Of a DNA stretch of 60,055 bases, positions 53,836 to 60,055 are shown one piece after another. The first letter of the stretch is position 1. Each line of letters starts with the position of its first letter. The notes under the pieces are model-generated. The model had not been told where the DNA came from. It saw nothing but the letters and a program-made list of their open reading frames with translations, and searched no databases. This DNA comes from Allocoprobacillus merdigallinarum. Its GTDB lineage: Bacteria > Bacillota_I > Bacilli_A > Erysipelotrichales > Coprobacillaceae. Location of the stretch: the NCBI GenBank assembly GCA_019117525.1, contig DWZO01000049.1, positions 1 to 60,055 of the forward strand. Reading direction: 5' to 3'. A program made the translations under genes and the position numbers.

Positions 53836-54818
53836 TTTATTTACGAAAATATAGTCGCTATATCCTTGTCATAACCTTGATTATATTGGCGTATAATCTC
53901 TATTTTATTTATCTTGTTCCTGGAGCTAATACACAATATCTGATTTATTTTGATGTTGTTGTAGGGGTATGTCTTCTTTCTTTCATTTTTTTAGACTTTA
54001 TGCATGAAAAAAAACGTTTAGATAAGAAAAAGGATTATTTAAAATCAACAGAAGTCATTTGTTTTGAGTTTGATCATTTTGATAATATTGATATTGCTTA
54101 TCACGATGTTCATGTTCTTCAAAAGCAGCTAGATGAAATATATCAAGTCAATAATGATTTACAGGATTATATGACGAAATGGTGCCATGAAATTAAAATT
54201 CCATTATCAGCTAGTTTATTGATCAATCAGAAAAATACAGATTATCAACAAAAACAAAATATGCAGGAACAGTTAGAAAAAATGAACCAGTATCTGAATC
54301 AAATCATGGTAGTGAGTCGTATTCAAAGTCAGATTCATGATATATACATTAAACCTGTTTCATTAAAAGACAGTGTTTATCAATCCATCAAGAATAATCA
54401 ATTCTTTTTGATTAATAAGCATTTTGAAATGGATGTAAATGTAGAGAATTTACAGATATATAGTGATAAAACATGGCTCATCTATGTCTTGGATCAGATT
54501 ATCAACAATGCCATTAAATATGCCAAAGAGTCACCTCAATTAAAAATCTGGAGTGAACATCATGAAGAGCAGATAGATTTATATATTGAAGACAATGGAG
54601 AAGGTATTCAATCACAAGATTTGCCTAGAATTTTTGAAAAAGGATTTACTGGTCAAAATCATCATAATGGACAATATAAATCTACTGGAATGGGATTATA
54701 TATGGTGGAAAAAGTCATTTCTCAATTAGGACATTCTATTGAAGTAGCTAGTGCTTTTCAAGAGTTTACCCGTGTTCATATAACATTTCAGGATCAAAGA
54801 GATTATTTTTATCGCTAA
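53832..54818 (+). CDS. BceS-like histidine kinase (intramembrane-sensing type)
   Basis: A 328-residue kinase with two spans (residues about 10-28 and 38-56) joined by a very short outside loop, no large sensor domain, then a coiled linker, the phosphohistidine H119 in WCHEIKIPL and a GHKL ATPase domain (NNAIKYA, EDNGEGI, GLYMVE). The small loop is typical of kinases that sense antimicrobial peptides through their ABC partner. The adjacent transporter is 100 bases downstream. Confidence 0.94.
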   Translation: MIYLRKYSRYILVITLIILAYNLYFIYLVPGANTQYLIYFDVVVGVCLLSFIFLDFMHEKKRLDKKKDYLKSTEVICFEFDHFDNIDIAYHDVHVLQKQLDEIYQVNNDLQDYMTKWCHEIKIPLSASLLINQKNTDYQQKQNMQEQLEKMNQYLNQIMVVSRIQSQIHDIYIKPVSLKDSVYQSIKNNQFFLINKHFEMDVNVENLQIYSDKTWLIYVLDQIINNAIKYAKESPQLKIWSEHHEEQIDLYIEDNGEGIQSQDLPRIFEKGFTGQNHHNGQYKSTGMGLYMVEKVISQLGHSIEVASAFQEFTRVHITFQDQRDYFYR

Positions 54819-54918
54819 CCTTTCAGTCAATGTAAGATATAAATAGATATTGTTATCAAGATGTAAGGATTTCTCATCAATGATATCTTAAAATGGAAAG
54901 TGTTAGGAGGAATGATTT

Positions 54919-55680
54919 ATGGATAAGAAAAAAGTGGTTGAAATCAAAGGGTTAGTCAAAAACTATGGAACAAGAGGTTTTCAAACAAGAGTCTTAAAAG
55001 GTATTGATTTAACCATTTATGAAAATGATTTTATTGCGATTATGGGACCGAGTGGAAGTGGAAAGACAACGTTGTTGAATATTTTATCAACGATTGATAA
55101 ACCGACACAAGGAACAGTTCTATTGGATGGTAAAGATGTTACAAAGTTAAAAAATAAAGAATTATCTCAGATACGAAGAGATAAGATTGGTTTTATTTTT
55201 CAAGATTATAATTTGTTGGATACAATGACTTTACAAGATAATATTTCCTTGCCATTATCATTAAATGGTGTTTCTTCTCAGGAATGTATATCAAAATGCC
55301 AGGCTTTAGCACAGGTTTTTGGATTAAAGGAGCATTTAAAGAAATATCCTTACCAATTATCAGGCAGACAAAAACAAAGAGGAGCCACTTGTCGTGCATT
55401 AATCAGTGAACCTGAAATCATATTTGCAGATGAACCAACGGGCGCTCTCGATTCAAAATCAAGCCGTGATTTACTGGAACGTCTTAAAATGGTCAATGAT
55501 GAAGGAAAAGCCACTATCTTAATGGTGACACATGATGCTTTAAGTGCTTCGTATGCTAAAGATGTCTATATTTTAAGTGATGGTATGATGAAATGTCGTT
55601 TAACGCGAGGAGATTCTCGTAAAGAATTTTATGATCGTATCATTGATATGCAAGTGTCTATGGGAAGTGATTTTTCATGA
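54919..55680 (+). CDS. BceA-like ABC transporter ATP-binding protein
   Basis: A 253-residue ABC ATPase: Walker A GPSGSGKTT, Walker B EIIFADEPTGALDS and H-loop VTHD. The signature is LSGRQKQRG (residues 147 on), with R in the usual second G of LSGGQ. It works with the FtsX-type permease whose ATG overlaps (ATGA at 55677). Family members remove bacitracin-like peptides or their lipid targets. Confidence 0.93.
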   Translation: MDKKKVVEIKGLVKNYGTRGFQTRVLKGIDLTIYENDFIAIMGPSGSGKTTLLNILSTIDKPTQGTVLLDGKDVTKLKNKELSQIRRDKIGFIFQDYNLLDTMTLQDNISLPLSLNGVSSQECISKCQALAQVFGLKEHLKKYPYQLSGRQKQRGATCRALISEPEIIFADEPTGALDSKSSRDLLERLKMVNDEGKATILMVTHDALSASYAKDVYILSDGMMKCRLTRGDSRKEFYDRIIDMQVSMGSDFS

Positions 55681-57578
55681 GCTTAGCCAAATTATCCATC
55701 ATGAACTTCAAAGCAAGTTTTAAAAACTATGTTTCACTGATTATATCATTAGCTTTTACAGTTCTTATTATTTTTAATTTCTTTAATCTTATGGATTCTT
55801 CTATTATGGAATCATTAGGAAAAATAAATAGTCAAAATATAAAGATTGTCATTCAATGTGTGATTGTTGTTTTAAGCTGTTTTATGTTTTTCTTTATCTG
55901 GTATGCTACAAACGTTTTTTTAACCAAACGTAAAAAAGAAATTGGTGTCTATGTGTTTATGGGACTCACAAATCAAAGAATTGGAAAACTTTATATGTTG
56001 GAAACAATGCTGATTGGTCTTGTTGCTTTGGTTATGGGAATCGGTTTTGGCATTTTAATATCTCAGTTGTTTACAATGACTTTAGTAACGATTTCTGATA
56101 TCGAAGTCAATCTTTCTTTTGAAATTTCATTGTCAGCCGTTTTATGGAGCAGTTTGATTTACTTTATTGTTTATATGATTTTTGTTTTCAAAGGATATAT
56201 CAATTTAGTAAGAAGCAGTGTTTTAGATATGGTCAGTGCCAATCGTCAAAATGAATATGTGAAACAAAATAAAGTGATTCTCTTTTTAAAAGCCATACTT
56301 GGAATTATCATTCTGGTTTTAGGATATTATTATGCCATTAAAGAAGGTGGCATGGAAACAATGGCTAATGCCTTATTAGCAGTTATTTTGGTCATCATTG
56401 GTGTCTATTTGCTCTTTGGTGGTTTCATTCCATTGATTTATCAGACATTGGCTTCCAATAAAAGATTTCTATACAAGAAACAAAGAAACTTATGGATCAA
56501 TCAGATTATCTTTCGTATGAAGAAAAATTATCGTACTTATGCGATTGTAACAGTATTAATGATATGTGCCCTCACAGCATTAGCTACAGGTGTGGCTATG
56601 CATGAACGTTGTCAGATGATACATGATTTTGAAAATGTCTATACGTATCAGATTTTTTCTCAACAGGCTAATCTCCAAAATGAATTTATGCAAGTGATAG
56701 AAGAACATAATGATGTGCAGTATAGTTCCTATATTGAAATGTTGCAGATTGAAGGAAGTTATGCCAGTACAACACATCAAAAGAATACATTTGCTTTGAT
56801 TCCTTATTCTCAACTCAAAAAATTAGCCCAGGATTCTCATCAGGCATTTGAACTTAAACAGCCACAAAATGATGAAGTGATTGATTTAGCTCATCAATAT
56901 ATCCTTTCATTAATTACAACGGATGAATTAGAAGATATTCAGATACAAAATCAAGTCTATGATACAATTCAAAGAACAACTGTCCCTTATTTAGGTTATT
57001 TACAGGAACAGGTTTCTTTCTACTGTGTCAGTGATGAAGAATATGAAAGATTGAAATCTGCAGGAGCATCTTTATATGTCTATAATTATAAGATTGAGAA
57101 TACCAAAATGTTAAATGCATCTGTTGATGATATTCAACAACATCAGGATTGTGTAGGTCTCATTAAAATTGATCCGCAAAATGATTCTAATCAATGGATT
57201 CAAATGCTTTATCCTGTTTGTATCTTTATGTTTATGGTCTTTATTTTTGCGAGTGGAAGTATCATTTTTATGAAACTTTATAATGATGCTTTTGAAGAAA
57301 AAGAACGTTATCGTGTTTTAAGAAAAATAGGGATTAGTACAAAAACATTAAAAGCAGGTGTGCAAAAAGAATTGTTATTGACATATATTGTCCCATTTTT
57401 ACTTATGAGTCTTTCTTCTTATTTTTCAGTGCATGCATTGGCAAATATGATGCAGACAAATCTGTTATCAGTCAATATATTGAGTGTAGGCGTCATTGCT
57501 ATATTCTTTGTTGTATGTTATGGCTTATCAGTTGTTATATACTGTCAAAATGCAGGTATTTATGAAAAAGGATTCTAG
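55677..57578 (+). CDS. BceB-like ABC transporter permease
   Basis: A 633-residue FtsX-superfamily permease with about ten spans. A large extracellular domain (residues about 305-500) sits between late spans, as in BceB/VraG-type bacitracin-sensing permeases. It binds peptide antibiotics or their complexes and signals to the kinase. Shared operon with BceA-like ATPase; terminator at 57571. Confidence 0.93.
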   Translation: MSLAKLSIMNFKASFKNYVSLIISLAFTVLIIFNFFNLMDSSIMESLGKINSQNIKIVIQCVIVVLSCFMFFFIWYATNVFLTKRKKEIGVYVFMGLTNQRIGKLYMLETMLIGLVALVMGIGFGILISQLFTMTLVTISDIEVNLSFEISLSAVLWSSLIYFIVYMIFVFKGYINLVRSSVLDMVSANRQNEYVKQNKVILFLKAILGIIILVLGYYYAIKEGGMETMANALLAVILVIIGVYLLFGGFIPLIYQTLASNKRFLYKKQRNLWINQIIFRMKKNYRTYAIVTVLMICALTALATGVAMHERCQMIHDFENVYTYQIFSQQANLQNEFMQVIEEHNDVQYSSYIEMLQIEGSYASTTHQKNTFALIPYSQLKKLAQDSHQAFELKQPQNDEVIDLAHQYILSLITTDELEDIQIQNQVYDTIQRTTVPYLGYLQEQVSFYCVSDEEYERLKSAGASLYVYNYKIENTKMLNASVDDIQQHQDCVGLIKIDPQNDSNQWIQMLYPVCIFMFMVFIFASGSIIFMKLYNDAFEEKERYRVLRKIGISTKTLKAGVQKELLLTYIVPFLLMSLSSYFSVHALANMMQTNLLSVNILSVGVIAIFFVVCYGLSVVIYCQNAGIYEKGF

Positions 57579-57600
57579 TATCTCATCTAGAATCTTTTTT
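57571..57600. terminator. Bidirectional terminator
   Basis: GATTCTAG and CTAGAATC arms with loop, followed by T-run, between convergent permease and GNAT genes. Confidence 0.82.
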
Positions 57601-58084
57601 ATTCAAAATATAAAACCATATCATACCAAGTTTCATTCGCAAGTGTTGATTGAGATAGACCAAGATTCATAAATCCAAACTTTTCATAATAATGAATGAG
57701 TTCCTCTTTACAAGTTAAAATACAACCTTTGCGATTTTGTTTTCTTGCATCCTCAATCAGCTGATACATCAGCTTTGAAGCATAATCATGATTTTGGTGC
57801 TTTAATGATGTATTGACACCTAAAATAGCTTGCCACTTTCCATTTTCATTATGAATACGAGGATCATGAAACATAACATCCTGAATGCGAGAATGATCAG
57901 TCACAGGACCATTGATAAAAGCAAGGATTTCTTTTTGCTCTTCCATAATCCAAAAGTGTTGAGGATATGTTTCTCATCTGTGTTTGTATTCAATTTCTGA
58001 TATTCTTTTTTCAGGCGGATAACACTCATTACATATTTGCACAAGCATAGATAAATCTTCTAGACGAGCATGACGTATCATCAT
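57599..58084 (-). pseudogene. GNAT acetyltransferase interrupted by TGA
   Basis: From the ATG at 58084 (GAGGAG ribosome site 7 bases upstream; a second ATG follows immediately) the frame encodes a GNAT start (MIRHARLEDLSMLVQICNEC) but meets TGA at 57976-57974 after YKHR. The same frame continues ETYPQHFW and on through GVNTSLKHQNHDYASKLM (acetyl-CoA loop) and FGFMNLGLS to 57599. In relatives the lost position is usually a hydrophobic residue, so TTA to TGA is a likely cause. Either a fresh pseudogene, a sequencing error or a read-through site; translation from the later ATG at 57946 would miss the first strand of the fold. Confidence 0.82.
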
Positions 58085-58121
58085 AAAGTTTCTCCTCATA
58101 TTTAATAGATTGATATTGATT

Positions 58122-58139
58122 ATAAAGTGTTAACTTTAT
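58122..58139. promoter_or_regulatory. Palindrome upstream of the second aldo/keto reductase
   Basis: ATAAAGTGTTAACTTTAT has 7-bp arms around GTTA. The arms contain TAAAGT/ACTTTA, as in the MerR-type palindrome at 22737, but no 19-bp-spaced promoter is evident here. Confidence 0.4.
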
Positions 58140-58230
58140 TTTGAAAATATATATGGCATATAAAAAAATAAAATCTAAAGCTATATGTTTTGATAAAAAA
58201 GTAGTATGATAATCATAGAGGTGAAATAGG

Positions 58231-59349
58231 ATGGAAAAAAGGAAGTTTGAAAAACTAGGGATTGAATCATCGTTACTAGGTTTTGGATGCATGCGTTTTC
58301 CTTTAGATGAAAATGGGAATATTGAAGAAAAAGAAGCTGAACAGATGTTAGACATAGCGATTGCAAATGGAGTCACTTATATTGATACAGCATATCCATA
58401 TCATAATGGAGATAGTGAACCATTTGTTGGGAAAGTCTTGAAAAAATATGATAGACATCAATATACATTAGCGACAAAATTGCCAATCTGGAATGTCAAT
58501 AGTCAACAGGAAGCCAGAGAAATCTTTGAATCACAACTACAAAGATTAGATGTCGATTATGTAGATTTTTATTTGTTGCACGCTTTAGATGAAAAGAAAT
58601 GGGAAAAAGTATTAGAATATTATATTATTGAATTATGTGAACAATTAAGACAGGAAGGAAAAATTAAATATTTAGGATTTAGTTTTCATGATGAATATCC
58701 TGTTTTTGAAAAAATATTAAAAGCTCATGATTGGGATTTTTGTCAGTTACAGTTAAATTATATGGATATGAATATCCAAGCTGGACAAAAGGGTGTTGAT
58801 TTAGCCAACCAATTAGGAGTACCTATTGTTGTTATGGAGCCTATTAAGGGTGGAAGTTTGGCTACTTTACCACAAGATGTGACACAAATGTTTAAGGATT
58901 ATGATGCAAACAGAACTTTAGCATCTTGGGCATTAAGATATGTAGGAACTTTGCCTGGTGTAAAAGTCATCTTAAGTGGGATGTCAACATTATCACAGGT
59001 TAAAGATAATTTAAAAACTTTTGAAGATTATCAGAATTTAAATGATGAAGAAATGAATATCGTTCAAAAAGTTGCAGATACATTACATGCTCGTACAAGA
59101 AATGGGTGTACAGGTTGTGGATACTGTATGCCTTGTCCTTTTGGTGTTGATATACCTGCTAACTTTAGATATTGGAATAATTGTTTTGTTTATGATGATG
59201 AAAAATTATTTAAAGGAAAATATGAGAAAATGGAAGATCAGGCTAAGGCCAGTCATTGTCAGCAATGTGGAGCATGTGAAAGAATGTGTCCACAACAATT
59301 ACCAATTCGAGAGGATTTAAAACGTGTTGTACAAGATTTTGAGAGATAA
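58231..59349 (+). CDS. Aldo/keto reductase with C-terminal [4Fe-4S] ferredoxin domain
   Basis: A 372-residue fusion like the gene at 22789: barrel (GFGCMRFPLDE, YIDTAYPYHNGDSE, VVMEPIKGGSL, LSGMSTL), then CTGCGYCMPCPFG and CQQCGACERMCPQ clusters. A variant of the first cluster (CxxCxxCxxCP) differs from the first paralogue (CxxCxxCxxxCP). It reduces carbonyl compounds; physiological substrate unknown. GAGGTG lies before the ATG. Confidence 0.94.
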   Translation: MEKRKFEKLGIESSLLGFGCMRFPLDENGNIEEKEAEQMLDIAIANGVTYIDTAYPYHNGDSEPFVGKVLKKYDRHQYTLATKLPIWNVNSQQEAREIFESQLQRLDVDYVDFYLLHALDEKKWEKVLEYYIIELCEQLRQEGKIKYLGFSFHDEYPVFEKILKAHDWDFCQLQLNYMDMNIQAGQKGVDLANQLGVPIVVMEPIKGGSLATLPQDVTQMFKDYDANRTLASWALRYVGTLPGVKVILSGMSTLSQVKDNLKTFEDYQNLNDEEMNIVQKVADTLHARTRNGCTGCGYCMPCPFGVDIPANFRYWNNCFVYDDEKLFKGKYEKMEDQAKASHCQQCGACERMCPQQLPIREDLKRVVQDFER

Positions 59350-59368
59350 TCCATCTCTCTTTTTTTTA
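59341..59368 (+). terminator. Intrinsic terminator
   Basis: GAGAGAT, short loop, ATCTCTC, long T-run. Confidence 0.85.
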
Positions 59369-59413
59369 TATCGGAAAGATGATAAAATGAATATACTGAA
59401 GGGAGAAGGTATT

Positions 59414-60055
59414 ATGACGAAAAAGAAATGGATCATATTGATTTTATCCATTGTGATTGTCGTTGCAGGAGGAATTGGTGGATATATCTGGTATCAAAAT
59501 GATCAAAAACAAAAAATATTAGATTCTATTCAACTGACTTTTACAGATCAGACAGTTATAGAATATGGGACTAACTGTCAGGCAGAGGAATTGGTTGCTA
59601 AACAAAGTGGACAATTATCAGCTCCTCAAATAGATACAATGACAATAGGAAAGCAGACTTTAGAATATACAGTTTCTAAAGGTGAATTAAGTAAAACATT
59701 TTCACATGAAATAGAAGTGAAGGATACACAGTTGCCAGAAATTAAATTGACAAAAGAGTCTGTAACACTTGATTATGGTGATCAATTTGATATGAAAAAA
59801 TATATTGAATCGGTGAGAGATAAAGTAGATGGCGATTTAACATATGTCAGCCAAGATAAAGTTAAAGATGATCAAAATAACTACTATACATATGAAAGTA
59901 ATGTCAATACAAAGAAGGCTGGAACATATAAAGTTGTTTTGAAAGCAGTCGATAAAAATCAAAACAAAGCTGAAAAAACATTGAAAGTGACAGTAAAAGA
60001 GGAAGTTAAAGAAGAAGTAATAAAACCTCAAAGTTCATCATCAACAACCTCATCT
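59414..60055 (+). CDS. Anchored surface protein with Ig-like domains, N-terminal part
   Basis: An ATG at 59414 (GGGAGAAGG upstream) opens a frame that continues past the right edge, 214 codons visible. It begins with a basic tail and one membrane span (residues about 5-26, ending GGYIWY) that acts as a signal anchor. Then two repeats of a beta-rich Ig-like fold, visible as a LTKESVTLDYGDQFDMKK strand and an AGTYKVVLKAVDKNQNKAEKTLKV strand (positions about 173-196), followed by a Ser-rich linker at the edge. It probably continues into an extracellular enzyme or wall-binding domain that cannot be seen. Confidence 0.72.
   Translation, partial: MTKKKWIILILSIVIVVAGGIGGYIWYQNDQKQKILDSIQLTFTDQTVIEYGTNCQAEELVAKQSGQLSAPQIDTMTIGKQTLEYTVSKGELSKTFSHEIEVKDTQLPEIKLTKESVTLDYGDQFDMKKYIESVRDKVDGDLTYVSQDKVKDDQNNYYTYESNVNTKKAGTYKVVLKAVDKNQNKAEKTLKVTVKEEVKEEVIKPQSSSSTTSS

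Noticed and set aside
57599..57946. GNAT gene starting at the internal ATG
   Set aside because: It would lack the first strand and helix of the fold; the upstream start has a proper ribosome site, so the interrupted full gene is the better reading.
17885..57976. Genome-wide reassignment of TGA to an amino acid
   Set aside because: Several intact genes here end with TGA at operon junctions (for example 10843, 14709, 30597, 53833 and 55678), and tryptophan is encoded by TGG throughout.

Overview
This is a 60 kb chromosomal stretch from an AT-rich, low-GC Gram-positive bacterium. The strong AGGAGG ribosome sites, a T-box leader, a BceRSAB-like peptide-sensing module, PTS and 6-phospho-glycosidase genes and many Cof-type HAD phosphatases point to a gut Firmicute. 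An Erysipelotrichales-like host is the best guess, but that is an inference from gene style and no marker gene is present. There are no rRNA, tRNA, IS, prophage or CRISPR features that I can see.

Layout. 1-12.7 kb: a GH1 phospho-beta-glucosidase, an ECF S component coupled to a DUF1893 protein, a GH2 glycosidase, an Rrf2 regulator, two GNATs, an XRE regulator with a membrane partner and paired palindromic operators, a P-loop kinase, a SRAP protein and a Bcp peroxiredoxin. 11.7-16.9 kb: a beta-glucoside locus (RpiR regulator, second GH1, RDD protein, PTS EIIC, AEC transporter). 17-24.7 kb: a GT4 glycolipid-type glycosyltransferase broken by a TGA, Cof phosphatases, a Cys/Met PLP enzyme, an esterase, a [4Fe-4S] aldo/keto reductase and a class-I amidotransferase-like hydrolase. 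24.8-34.5 kb: redox genes, namely a cupin, a LysR regulator, an EFR1 ferredoxin, two MATE pumps, a class-M sirtuin plus macrodomain operon and a glutathione peroxidase. 34.5-37.7 kb: a probably acquired AAA/DUF4143 ATPase preceded by three 33-bp-period repeats, and a Cof pseudogene. 37.8-45.1 kb: a GH32 enzyme, an ABC exporter with an Imm5-like protein, and an MFS/ArsR operon with palindromic operators. 45.2-52.4 kb: an arginine operon argGHCJBF (no argD) behind a T-box leader. 52.4-60 kb: a frameshifted lipoprotein, a BceRSAB-like system, a TGA-broken GNAT, a second [4Fe-4S] aldo/keto reductase, and the start of an anchored surface protein that runs off the end.

The most interesting items are these. 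(i) The sirtuin-M/macrodomain ADP-ribosylation operon has two TTGTAA-N9-TTACA operators and a fused flavin/ferredoxin first gene that carries an in-frame TGA. (ii) Four gene interruptions in this window are all TGA. (iii) Repeats with an exact 33-bp period sit inside the promoter of a stand-alone ATPase. (iv) Three promoters have the 19-bp spacer typical of MerR-family control although no MerR gene is in the window. (v) A hairpin appears to bury the ribosome site of the second phospho-beta-glucosidase.
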